In this document: in pieces, positions 10,924-22,500 of the stretch
Numbering within the stretch: the stretch's first letter is position 1
Layout of the letters: every line of letters starts with the position of its first letter
Origin: Chytriomyces cf. hyalinus JEL632
Lineage: Eukaryota > Chytridiomycota > Chytridiomycetes > Chytridiales > Chytriomycetaceae
NCBI GenBank assembly: GCA_025435555.1
Contig: JAIWWG010000021.1
Coordinates: 353,073-417,072 of the forward strand
Reading direction: 5' to 3'
Length of the DNA stretch: 64,000 bases
Made by a program: the position numbers and the translations under genes
Notes under the pieces: model-generated
What the model was told of the DNA's origin: nothing
The model's input: the letters and a program-made list of their open reading frames with translations, nothing else
The model's database searches: none

Positions 10924-12228
10924 ATTTCTAACTCTCTGGATTCCTCGACGACAAACAGTTTCTGCAAATGCGCGGGAATGTTGGCGCATTTGCACAGATT
11001 CAAAGCCCTCAACGCGTGTCCTTTCATCTCAGCAATTGCATCCACAACTTCCAGAGTCACCCACGCACATCCGCTTAAATCTAAATTCAGCAGCCTTGGA
11101 CACGATCGCAGCAATGTCAAGATGGAATCTGCGGCTGAAACAAATACCCGTTTCAGGCTGGCATCTGGAACGTCCAGCAGCATGCTTTGATATTGATCCA
11201 ATTCGGGAAAATACGTGTCTGGTTCCAAGGCACTGTGCGCCAAATTCAAACTTTTGAGATTGGGGCATGTTCTTGAGAGGTGGATGAGCGACCCGGCGGT
11301 GACCTTCTTGGGCGGGTTGTGTAAGACGGGAAGCATCCATTCAGCTGTTGATGTATCCCTGTTGGACAGACCAAACCTTTGGAAACGATGGTGCAGATAT
11401 TGCTGAAGCCCTTGCAGCCATTGCAGTTCATCCTGATCCTCCTGAGTGGTAATGGAATCTTCAAACTGATCGCTGAAGATTGAGCGCCTGCCCTCCAGTA
11501 CTGTGAGGCCCTCGTTGGCTGTAATCAATTCGCGAAGACGCCTCCAATTCGGAAAACGCACATGTGCCATTGCTTGAGAAATAGGCAAATTTCTGTCCGC
11601 GTGCAAGCATCCGTAGTACTTATCGGTAAAACTGCCCGATAAATCCACCACCTTGTTTGATCACACGTGAGTTGGTTTCAACAACAGTGAGGCTTTAACG
11701 AGCGCCCGTCGTCACCTGAACAAAGCTTCCAACACCATCACCGAGACTGGTGCTCCCTCTCTCGCCCGCCAGCAGCAGAAAGACGAACTGGGCCCAAGAC
11801 AGCGTCGAGTGCGGCTTGACAACCCTGGATGTTTTAAAGCACTGAATCAGATATTATCTGTCATTTATGGTTGTTCCCGCACAAACCGGTGCAAAACGCG
11901 GCGACCCGCCCGAACAAAGTGGGCGTTGACGGCGCAGATGTCTTTGAGATCGCACTGATTGGTTCCCGCGTCTGTTTATGTTCGTGCGAGTTTTGGTATT
12001 TAAACTATTGAACAACGAAGATGCGCTTAAGGTTGCTGTTTGTGGTGGCTTGCGTGGGTGGTTGTGCAGAAACGGAGAGGAAGCGCACTCACACTCGATG
12101 ATGCGTGTAAGGATCTCGAGAGGGAGAGAAGATATGCTGATGCAGTCGGTGGTGGCGGTGGTTGAGTCTGAGGGCATGACTGGCGTTGATGCTGGATGGT
12201 TTGGTGGCTGCTTGTTCAGTTTATTCAA
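10884..12228 (-). CDS. F-box/leucine-rich-repeat protein
   Basis: Probable substrate adaptor of an SCF ubiquitin ligase. The first exon carries an F-box start (SISSLPLEILTRIIE). An intron beginning near 12110 with acceptor near 11960 leads to the rest of the F-box, read as CDLKDICAVNAHFVRAGRRV. The last exon (10884-about 11655) has leucine-rich repeats of the AMN1/cysteine-containing type, such as LSRTCPNLKSLNLAHSALEP and SCPRLLNLDLSGCAWVT. The exons between about 11660 and 11900 are uncertain because no single frame runs through, so one or two more introns are needed. Met at 12228 is the upstream choice and Met at 12174 is equally possible. The 3' end overlaps the right direct repeat. Confidence 0.7.
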
Positions 12229-12585
12229 AGCTGTTCAAAACAAATGTTCAACGAATCTTCACTCGCTGCGAAGTTTAAACCTCCCATCTACACCGTTTGC
12301 AGCGCCGTCTTTCGCTTCAATGAACGGTTAAAAGTCAATGTTGTGCCTGCGAAAGATGGCCCTTCCCACGCATGTGCGCCATCCCGGTTCCTGGGACTCC
12401 CCTTCCTCTCGCTATTATCAGACCGAGTGTGTGTGAGCACTGTATACACACATCTCCTATTTAAAACGTACGCGAATAAAACGGGCGTTGGGAATCGCGT
12501 TTTCCCGTTTGCTAAACTCACTGGAATATTGTTGAACAGGGACGCAAGAAATTAACAATCGCGGAGACAAAAGCAAAAGCAAGCC
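12229..12585. other. divergent intergenic region
   Basis: About 357 bases between the start codons of the F-box/LRR gene and the transmembrane-SAM gene. It should hold both promoters. I recognise no conserved motif or RNA gene. Confidence 0.5.
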
Positions 12586-14532
12586 ATGTCTGCAGCTGGG
12601 GTGATCTTCAGATTCTATCACAACGCCACGGATCTGGCATGCAACTCAGCAGTGGTGCGCATGGACTACAGTCTGACGGAGACTTGCACCGCCAATGCAA
12701 GCGCCAATGCCCTCACCACCACGAAGTGTAGAGCCAACGAAGAGACCACCGACTCTGCTCGGCACAGTACTGGCTGTGTGGCTCCATCCAACCTTCCCTC
12801 CGTCTATCTCACCTCCTTGGCACTGCCGCTGGTTCTGTTCAAGCAGTTTGCGGACTCGGACACTGCCTGCACCGGGTCAGCGCTTGTCGGCGGGACTCAG
12901 TACCCGGTAGACTCATGCGTGCAAGCGCACACAGAGACCGGATTCCACACCGAGAATGGACGTAAAGTCCAGTCCGAGTATTTGTCAGCCAACGCGTCAA
13001 CGGGCCAGCTTGTGAGGTCTTTCTATTCAGACGATCAGTGCTACAACCACATCAGATCTGTTCCTCTGGATGAAAAGTTGGAAGCATGTCAAGAACACAT
13101 GTCCGCCACAATCATCAACCCGCTCATTTTCGAGCGGACAATCACATATTTAGATGACGCATGCACTCAGCCTGGCACGATAGACTACGACATATCAAAC
13201 TTTGTAAGCTGCGTGGATACCACGGACTGCAAAAAAACGGAACAGGGTCGGCAAGAGATCAGTTGCCTGAATCAACCGTCGCTAGGGGATGACGCTGCAA
13301 GCCTCTTTAAAAGCAAACCATACGGCGTACTCGACTACCATCAGGATAAAAACTGCGCAGGACTTATAGGATCCCTCGCACTACTTTTAAATGTTTGCCA
13401 GCCGACTGCAGGAAGAAAGTCGCACAATTTCACCGCGCTTCCCGATGGATCCTTCGTGGGGACATTTTATAAAGCACCAAATTGTATCGGCGAATCAACC
13501 GTTGGTAGATTTTCTCAGAACGGCGCCTGCTCCGGTTTTACACGTCTGACAGTCTTCAATTCTCCATTCAACTTGGGCGGTATGGCCGGAACTGACGCTG
13601 TCGCTGGAAGCAGTGGGAACTCATCAACTACAAACTTGAACCTTGCTCCAATTGTCGGAGGCATTGGTGGTGCGGTTGTTGTTCTCGGAGTTGTTGCCGC
13701 AGTTTTCTACTTCCGCGAAAAAAAGAAACGAGACGCAACAATGAATTTACGTTCATCAGATACCCCGGATACTTCAGGAACTTCAGCTTCTCCACCTCCT
13801 GGCCGGTCGAAACAGCTACCTCTCGTGCTGGGCGGCCCATCTGAGTTTGCAGTTGCACGAGATCCATCCTCCTCACCAACGTCCAAGTTTCCAACCGTTT
13901 ATACACCTGCTACAACGGACGTTATATACCAAGCAACTTCTGTTTCATCATCAGACTCGGACGCGGCGCGTGAGACATATGCCGCCTCCTCCTCCGCCGT
14001 CACTTCAAGACCTGATCCCGAAAAACTCCTGTGCGTCATGCACAAACATATCCTTTGCTCTCGCCCTCACTCTTCCAAGTTTTACTGATACTTATATCTT
14101 CAAAACAGATCCAGGGAAGGTCCACCCTTACCAGTGAAAAGCGCTGCCGAAAACGAACGAACCTCGTTTGTCAATGCTCTCGCGCCAACCACGCATATAT
14201 CTCACCCAACTGCACTCTTTCAGCCAATACACATTGGGGAAAAAGTGACACTTCCCATGGACCCGGCAACCAGGACCGTCGCGGAAGTGGCGCTTTGGAT
14301 CTTTGCTTACGGCGGCACGAGTCTGTCTGCACAAATATCAAAGGAGCACGAGGTGGATGGACGGTCCCTGATGAGGGTCAACACGGTTGAGCTTCTACAG
14401 GTGTTCAAGATTACGAAAATTGGGCAAAAGTTGCGGTTTGAGGAGGGTCTCGAGGAATTGAAGATGAGGAGTGCGGTGTATGGTGCGGGTGGGAAGGATC
14501 GGAGTCCGGGGCCACCGCCGGCTTATAATTAA
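12586..14532 (+). CDS. single-pass membrane protein with Cys-rich ectodomain and cytosolic SAM domain (copy 1)
   Basis: Predicted 622 residues in two exons; the intron at 14031-14108 keeps frame. About 340 residues of Cys-rich, Asn/Thr-rich sequence repeat a pattern like SFYSDDQCYNHI, ITYLDDACTQPG, LDYHQDKNCAGL and TFYKAPNCIGES. One helix follows (IVGGIGGAVVVLGVVAAVFY), then basic residues and a Ser/Pro-rich tail. The C-terminus is a SAM domain (VAEVALWIF, VDGRSLMRVNTVELL, IGQKLRFEEGLEEL). SAM domains oligomerise or recruit kinase modules, so a receptor or scaffold role is inferred. No signal peptide precedes the ectodomain; its paralogue at 31871-33319 has the same kind of start, so this is probably not a missed exon. 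It is convergent with a kexin gene. Confidence 0.8.
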
Positions 14533-14885
14533 TGGATTTTGAGGTCTTGTAACTATTCTCGGACTTTCGGACTTTTTTATTTTTTTATTTTCGCACAAAC
14601 CAACAGAGATTGGCATATGTATTTCAGCTTGTTTGACTAGGGAGAATAAAATGTGGTCAAAATAGAAGAACCGAAATTGTGGAATTGGCAAGAATCATTA
14701 GTGTTTTGGCAATTTTCTCAACCATTCTTCCTCATTAACGGTTTGAAGAAGTTTAGCAACAGCGTGGTAAAATTCTCCGAAATACCAACAACGCCAACGG
14801 CCAGGATTGGAACTCTTTTCCATGAAATAAATGCCCAGTGACGATATTTCCTCAACGTTTATTTATAGTGCCTCAATGAATAGAA

Positions 14886-17681
14886 TCAAAGATTCGACGC
14901 CTGCGTATCATCAAACAGCAAATCATCAACCAAATAACCGCCTTTCCTCAGCTCCTCCAACTCTGCGTCATTTGGCCCTTCGAAATCTTCAAATTCGTCC
15001 AAACTACTGCTGCTGCTTTCATCCCTTTCCCCTACTTCTCGATTCAACCGCTGAAACTCGTAGCTCTCGCCGCTACCGCCAACTCCAGTTGCTCCCATCT
15101 CGTTGTCGTTCATTCTTTGTTGCCGCATCAGGAACCATTCAAAGATTTCAGTGCGTTTGGAGTATAGGTACCATCCTGCACCGCCTAAACCGCATATGAC
15201 GATCAGGGCAATGAACCAAGCCACGCCACTGCGTCCTCCACTGTTACTGGGTTGAGCAGTATCACCCTTTCCGTCTTCTCCTATTGCGCCTGAAGGTGTG
15301 TTGGAAGTTTTGCTCGCATCAGCAGGCTGTGCTGATGCATCAGTAGGGACGGGTACGGTCGGGGGTTCAGCTCCACCACCAACGACATCTGGCTTTTTGT
15401 GAACGGTGCTTGTTTGCTGTGAGCCCCAGAACGTGATGGCTGCGTTCTCAAAAGTCCCCGTAAGGTCAGGAGTTTCTGCATCGCGAATGACAAGTTGCCA
15501 TCTTCCAACGGGGTTTTCGTCCCTGTAGAAAAAACAGGCAAGTTTATCTACCATGAAATTGAATCAAAGAAAGAGCCACTCACCAATGCGCGACAGTCAT
15601 AAACGTCCAATTTGAGTAGCCAGTATCGGATCGATCTCCGTGTCGCTTCACTCCCAAGAAACTCATAATTCCGTTTGGAGAAATCAAATCTACAGCAACG
15701 TCACCGCGTTTCTTGTGCTGAATGTTGATTGTCACGGTAATATGCTCCAGCAGCCCAAAATTCGCTTCTGCCAGAGCGTCGCGCGTAATGTCATAGATGG
15801 CGCGAACATCTTTCCCAGACTCTTGCGGAATCTCGGCAGCGCCTTTCTCATTGGGTGCGACAAATGCAGTTTTGTAGAAAGCGTGCGCGGGGACAGTTTT
15901 CCAAGTCTTTGCGAGTTCGAGGATTGCATACGCGTCCAGTTTGCCATACCCATATTCGTGGCTGTACAGGCGACCAGCGTGGGTTTTGAACCATGACGGG
16001 TCTTTTGTGTTGACTGGCACTGCAGAGCGAACTGTAATGTGCTGATAGTCTCTCCAGGATAGATCGGGCCTGTTTACTTTGTTATTTTTTTCCGCCATGG
16101 TGATGCAGAGGTGGATTAGCATTTCACCTGATGGAGTTGACTAATGCGTAAATTCCAGACGCAAGTGGCGCTGATGCTGACGTTCCGCCGTGAGATTTTG
16201 TGCACAGATCGCCTTCGTGGCCTAATTGCCAATCCGTTGTTGCCTGCAGCGAGAAGTTTTAAAGGACAGTTCAACAACACTAAGACAAACTCACAATCGC
16301 ATCATCATGTCTTTGATTCGCAGACGAGTACATGACAATCATATTTGCCGAGCATGCTTCCGAATAAACAGGGTGTAAATTGTTGCGATCCACGGAGGAA
16401 ACAGTGATCGTATAGATGCTGTTTGTGTATCCGTCAAAGTTGCAATTGTCCCCGGCGGCACCCCCATTTCCACTGGCGAATACAAAAATTGATCCAAGCC
16501 CGCCTCGACCATTCTTGATGCCATTCACAACCGCATCACTCACAATCCGCGGAGGCGCTTCCATAGTCGCGCCATTATCCGTTGGACCCCAACTACATGA
16601 ATAAATATGATTGTCCTGCATTTTATAGTTGATGGATGCAGCTTCATCCGCCTCAGTGAGCGATCCACCCAAGATTCTCACAGCCGAGACTTTTGCTTTG
16701 TACGCAACCCCTACGCCGCATACATTATTTCGAACGGCTGCAACTTCTCCTGCACATCGCGTGCCATGGCGATCTTCGTATGTTTTTGGTATAGGATCTG
16801 GCGTGTGGGCGTTGTAATCGTATGAACCTTCGGCATACTGCGAGTTTTGTATGCATTGTCAATTAAACAAGACACTTAACACGAAAAGGATGCTTACATA
16901 GTTATCTTTAAGATCATTGCTGTTGTAGTTCATTCCATCATCCACAAAGCACACCACAGACCCATTTCCAAATATTCCTGCAACAAATATGCGCTGTTAA
17001 CAAAAGGCCAAAGAAAACATAGTTGTCATGCAAACCTTGGCTCCATGCACCCGTCACATTATGATCATTTCCCACCTGGGAAGGACTGTCGTTGATGAGA
17101 TGCCACTGATTTCCAAACTCTGGATCGGTAATCTCAAACAGCTTCGCAGCCGCTTCTATACGACCCTCATTACCACGTCCCCATAGATGCAAATCATCTT
17201 CCCAAACTTCAGGAACACTCCTTTTCACAAGTCGATTCTTGGGAACCTGCATTTCCGCCCACGCCACATCTGGATGAGTCCGAATGCACTCCTGCACGCT
17301 GTTCATGAGTTCGACCGAGTCTCGGCGCACGGCAACTTGAAAGTAATTGGGCAGCTCGCCCACTGCGCCGATAAACACAACCGTCGGCGCAGATAGATCC
17401 GCGCACGCTGATTCGCTGCGCCGTGAGAGTGAGTCTTGGCCGAGCCATAGTGCCACGTTCGCTGCTCGTTGCGCGAAGGGTGAAGCTTCGTGTGCAAGAT
17501 CGCGGCGAGCTCTGGCGGATGAGTCGGCGGTGGAAGTGTCGCCGTGGATTTGGTATGCAAAGTATGCAAAGTTCTCATGGTCATTTGGCGGTGCGTTTGC
17601 CCAGGATGCAGATGCGGTGGCCATGCTCAGACTGAGCCAGGCGAGTGCATGCAGTGCTTGCATTTTGACGGTTGGTTTCAC
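14886..17681 (-). CDS. KEX2: kexin-type subtilisin protease, copy 1 (long acidic tail)
   Basis: A Golgi-type proprotein convertase that cleaves after dibasic sites. The product is 835 residues in six exons (introns 15523-15583, 16070-16127, 16244-16294, 16838-16897, 16978-17035). A signal peptide is followed by a prodomain with a self-processing KR site (RLVKR). The catalytic residues are all visible: Asp in FVDDGMN, His in DRHGTRCAGE, the oxyanion Asn in ASGNGG and Ser in HGGTSASAPLASG. A P/Homo B domain ends with WTFMTVAHWDENPVGRWQL. One transmembrane helix (about residues 720-742) and a roughly 90-residue acidic cytosolic tail follow. Exons of 80, 543 and 116 nt match those of the second kexin exactly. 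It is convergent with transmembrane-SAM copy 1. Confidence 0.95.
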
Positions 17682-17971
17682 GGAATATTTTCCGTCTTTA
17701 TTTTTATCTGGTTATCCACGCGCTTGATCGACAACAGGGACGAGCTTTTGAAAACGCAATCCCTTGTTCAGTATTTTGCGTGCATGTGGAGAATATATAT
17801 CGTGATTTGAAGTTTTTAAAAATCTAAAATGCGGTTGCAGTCGAGGAGGACGCGGGCTTTCCTTATGATCGAGTGTGTAATCAAGCGGTTGACACCGAAA
17901 GAAACAGAGGATCTTCACGAGAAAATCGTTAAAAATAACAGCGCAAACATTGACAAAACCGTTTGCAAAAA
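17682..17971. promoter_or_regulatory. divergent promoter region of kexin 1 and a secreted protein
   Basis: 290 bases separate the start codons of kexin copy 1 (minus) and a secreted Cys-rich protein (plus). No other gene fits, so both promoters should be here. I see AT-rich stretches but no element I can name with confidence. Confidence 0.4.
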
Positions 17972-18841
17972 ATGAAGCTTGTTTACGACGCGTCCGTCAT
18001 TTTACTTCTCTTGACTCTGCCGCATCTGATCTTGCAGGCTGCGCCGGTTGCTTCAGAACAAAAGCGGGATCAACCGCAAATTTTAAACAGCGTTGGCGAT
18101 GCCTGTGGCAGATTCATAAGCGCAGACAATGATTCCCCGAACGATCCAATCTGCAACCCCGTAAACCTAACGTGTCTTTTGGCGAAACTACCTGACATAA
18201 GGCCCATTTCTCGCGTTAAAGGCGGCTTCACACATCGGGGACGCGGAAACATTTTCCCAGGACGCCGGGATTCAGATCCGCAGGGAAGACTTGGGATCAT
18301 TCGTGGTCACGGCCCTGTACTGCCGCCAAGTGACGATCAAGATCATTCAGGCAATTCAGACGGCTCCACAGGATCAAACTTGCTCTGGGGAGATCAAGAC
18401 TATAAGGATGTGAACGACGTCGTGGCAGCTGAATCGACGCGTTTAGGGCAATGCGTAATCAAGCATGGAAAGCTGGGCGAGGCATGTGGAACATTTGTTC
18501 AGCCGTCGGTTGTGTGCGAGCCCAACCTGGTTTGCGCTTTCGATTTAAAGTATCCACCGCAGAACGCGGAGTATGTCGACTACCAGGAGGACAAGCAGAC
18601 CGCAGAAATCGGAACTGAGATGGTGTCGCCGTCTGCAATAATTGAAGTGCAAGTTGGTGATTCTGGAGAAGTCATGTCTCCTGGGGTCAAAGGGGCGTGT
18701 GTTCCAGTGGTGGAGGCTGTGGGCGGATCGTGTTTTGGAGCCAGAAAGTATCCCCCGCACTGCTCAGAAGGGTTGGAGTGCAGTGTCGGGATTTCCAGTT
18801 TGACTGAAGGTGTGTGCGTGAATGTGACTGCGTCAACGTAA
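17972..18841 (+). CDS. secreted cysteine-rich protein, function unknown
   Basis: 289 residues in one exon from the Met at 17972, chosen because the signal peptide (LVYDASVILLLLTLPHLIL, then QAAPVAS) follows directly; an in-frame Met three codons upstream is possible. A possible dibasic cleavage site (QKR) lies just after the signal, which fits a kexin substrate, and a kexin gene is the divergent neighbour. The body has three spaced Cys clusters: GDACGRF...CNPVNLTC, GEACGTF...CEPNLVC and GGSCFGA...CSEGLEC...GVCVN. This repeat recalls small disulfide (dickkopf-like) modules but I cannot assign a family. The middle is Gly/Asp-rich and probably disordered. Confidence 0.75.
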   Translation: MKLVYDASVILLLLTLPHLILQAAPVASEQKRDQPQILNSVGDACGRFISADNDSPNDPICNPVNLTCLLAKLPDIRPISRVKGGFTHRGRGNIFPGRRDSDPQGRLGIIRGHGPVLPPSDDQDHSGNSDGSTGSNLLWGDQDYKDVNDVVAAESTRLGQCVIKHGKLGEACGTFVQPSVVCEPNLVCAFDLKYPPQNAEYVDYQEDKQTAEIGTEMVSPSAIIEVQVGDSGEVMSPGVKGACVPVVEAVGGSCFGARKYPPHCSEGLECSVGISSLTEGVCVNVTAST

Positions 18842-19511
18842 AATCCGACCATAAAATATATTTATAAACACAAACCACGTTGTCCCTCCAAGACGCGCAT
18901 GGCATCGTCGTCATCGCGCACATTGCAATCGCCGAATGCGGATGCCGCATTCTCGAACGATTCGAGCGCAATGAGCGTGTGGCTGTCGTTAATCGGACGA
19001 GAAGGCGAGGCCGCGCTGAGATGGTGACTTACAATGAAGCATCAGTGGCACCCTCTTCTGACTTCTCGCACACATTCTCTGTATCACAGTCTTTCAGCCG
19101 GAACAGTGGATGCGTCTTCAGAACAAAGCACGCGCGCTCTATTTCTGTCTGCCGTTCCCTCCGCCGACCCACGCGAAACACTTCTCAGCTCCATTCCCAT
19201 ACGCGCATTCCTAATTGTCCATGCCGCACTGGCCGACTGTCAAAGGAGGATCTCGTCCACCACGGAGCATTCCCTTTTTCTTACCACTCACACCAAAAAG
19301 GGAAAGGCGCCAGCCAGCTCGATAATTGCATACCGCGTTGATCTCCGTGCTCAACAATTGGCCACCCTCGTAACTTTACCCGAAAATTTATCAACTGACC
19401 GAAAAGGGCGTCCGATAAATGTCAAGGTTTCTTCAACGTCTGATTTTCGAGTGTTGGTTTGAGCTTATTGTTTCAACCCAGTCACATAGCGCGCTTGGAG
19501 CAAAGTTTTCA
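18842..19511. other. intergenic, no gene recognised
   Basis: About 670 bases between the secreted protein and the large helicase gene. Two overlapping plus-strand open frames of about 150 codons exist but lack family resemblance, and neither has convincing coding character. The helicase promoter should lie in the right-hand part. Confidence 0.5.
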
Positions 19512-22500
19512 ATGAAATCGGAGCCTTCTGAGGAGGACGTCAGTCTTCATTACAAGCGAATGCGGGAATTTTTCAAGTCGCACATTTTGGATGACTCGAT
19601 CGCCTTCGAAAAACTGACAACGACGAGCAACCCAATTGTCCTAAAAGCCCTCAGCGATGCAAGCGCCTGGTTGTTCCCAGATTCCTGTACAGGATGTATG
19701 GTGAGGCATCTAATTGTTCCGTGCATGAAATTCAATAAGTTAAAGATGCTATCCTCCACATCAGAATTATCGGCTACAACAGTCATTTTCGCAGCGACTT
19801 TTAGCCCTGTCAATGACTCCAGATACCCTCGAAGCTCAATCAATACCCCTCAATCAGTCCAAAGCCGAAAAAGACCTCCTTCTTTCTCGCGACGAACAAT
19901 TTTGCCTGTCAAATCTTCATTTTCAATCCCCGACAACGGTCGAAGCGATTCGGCCAATGCTGAAATATATTGCAGCGCGGTTTGACCCTGACGATCCGAT
20001 AGAATTTCATTCGCACATCTGCCGGAGTTTGCATTCGTCTCCAGTTACTCTGAACACTTTGTACTTGCTTATGTGGAGCTCATGCCAAGGCTCTCTCCTG
20101 ATTCAAATAGAAGGAAGAGGAAATATGGGACCACTGAGTGTTTACGATGATGTGAAGGAACCCGAATTGAATCTGCGAGAACGGAAAACACGATCAAAAA
20201 TGTGTGACGTTTCCCTGGATGAATGCGATGTCGAAGTGCAAAATATCGACCATACAGATACCATCGTAAAACTCGAAGACACAGAATTTGATTTGACTGA
20301 ATCTTCAGCTTTGGTCAACATTCGAAAGCAAGCCAGAGATTTGCTTGTTGCCAACCAACAAGAATACACGGATTCGATATTGAAGGCCGCTCCACTTGGT
20401 GCTTTATGGACTTTACATTTGCACGACAAAGCACACTCAACATTGCGAAGAATGGGGAAAAAAAGTGCTGGTTCACTGATTCCTGCCCTCATAAACTTGA
20501 TGATGATCGCGAATGGAATGTGGACATCTGGAACAGCGTGCGCGCTTGTTGCGAAAACTGCCGTTGTGCTTTATGAGGCGAAAGTGCTGGTGAGTATATC
20601 TTTCGAATGTTGCATCAAATTTGTTTTCAAGTGACCTGTTCCACTCTTCAGAATAACCTCCGAATTGTTTGGCAAGTAGATGTCGCGTATCTGGAAGCTC
20701 CGCGATGTTACTCGCAAGTCATCAAAGTCTGGTGCATTGGAAACCATGCACACGTGATAACAGCTGTGAAATATGTCACCGGCGCACAACGAGCGTATTC
20801 CCAGGAGCGAATCAATCGATGCAAAATTCGTAAAGAGGAAAATGGAATTGTGCACCCTGTCATTTTCAACGAGGATTGCCAAGACGGGAAAGTGGATTTC
20901 AAGTTGTCTCTTTCCGAAGATGACAATGACCAAGTCACTTTGCTCAAGATTCACGAAGCATCTGTCACGGCCAAATTTATTCCATTCTCGAAAATGTTTA
21001 TGCGCCTGCTGCTTTCGGGTCCCAATGCGAGTGTGGACTGCGAGTTTCCTTTCGCTGTTAGTGAGCAAGAAGCGGAAATTCTAAATTATGATCGCTCTGT
21101 TATTGTCATTGGTCGATCTGGTAGGCTACAGTTCAACTGCTTTTTCCTGCCATACTGACCTCAACATCACTACAGGAACTGGCAAAACGTCTTGCAGCTT
21201 GTTTCGATTACTCGCCAATCTCCACTCGCGACGTGTAGATTTCAGAATGAATCGAGGATATGTTTCCCAACAAACCTCGTTTATACCCCGACCTCTTCAG
21301 TCAGTCAAAGAATCAACCATGCCGCGAAAGTTTGCTTTCCGCCAAATTTTTGTGACTGCTTCTCCGAAATTCTGCCGTCGAGTGAAAGTGTATTTCAAAC
21401 GCCTCCTGCATTCTGTCGATCCCGGAGATATCACGCTCTCGTACGTGCAAGAAGTTTTGGATCAAATCCTGAACGGCAGCTCTTCTTTTTCGTCAAATGA
21501 TGCAGCGCCGGCCGGAGACGGTGATACCCCAAGTATCGATGATGATGGCCTTGATTATGATGCATCAGAAGCGGTTGATGATGGCCAAGATGTATATTCC
21601 TCGGAAGCTGACTTCAATCTGCCAGATTCGTTTGGAGACTTGCGAGATGCTGATTTTCCTCTCTTTGTACATTACAAGAAACTGATTTCTATGATCCGCG
21701 TTTTTCTTGGCCTGAAAGAGGACGTGGCATTGGTTGAGGAAGATGACGCCGAGCGGAATGTTGACTATGAGCGATTCAATGAAATTTACGCGTCTCTGGA
21801 TAAAAAGTTGTCGAACGGGTTGGACGTCTCGCTAGCATTTAGTGAGATTATGGGTGTCATCAAAGGGCATCAGAGCGCTGCACGGACTCTGTTGGGGACA
21901 TTGTCGAGAGAAGAATACTGCGGAATGAGCACCCGACGGTCTGGGAATGCGTTGCAGAAGGAAGGGGACCGAAATCGAATGTACAACGTCTTTGAAGCGT
22001 ACAACGCAAAGAAGCTTGAGCGGCATCAGTTGTTCGTAAATAAGAAACTGGAAGCGAAATATGTGCCGCGAGAATTTGATGAGCAGGATCGGTAAGTTGT
22101 GTCTCTTCTTAATTGCAATGGAAATGCTATAACGGTTTTTTTTGTCCTCTCGCAGGGTGAACGAAATCAACCGAGTTTTGCATAGGATGACTGAAGACAA
22201 TGATCCAAATCTCTCAGCTATCTTGGTTAACCAAGTTTATTTAGACGAAGTGCAAGATTTAACAATGGCGCAGATATTGCCACTTGTCACTTTGTGCTCG
22301 GACCCTAAACATGGCCTCATGTTTGCGGGAGATACTGCGCAAGTCATTCATCGCGGGTCTGTGTTTCGCTTCCAAGATCTAAGTTCCATGATCTATCAGG
22401 AGCTCATGCCTAAAAAAGCCATCACCGAGGCTCCCAAGCAATTCACTCTCACCAAAAACTGTGAGCGCATTTATTGCGCTTAAAGAGTGCGACTTAACAT

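Noticed and set aside
18880-19462. Two overlapping plus-strand open frames
   Set aside because: No recognisable domain and no good start context or neighbour logic.
19550-19843. Minus-strand open frame of 97 codons
   Set aside because: Overlaps the first exons of the helicase gene, whose splice at 19701-19782 keeps frame; no family match.
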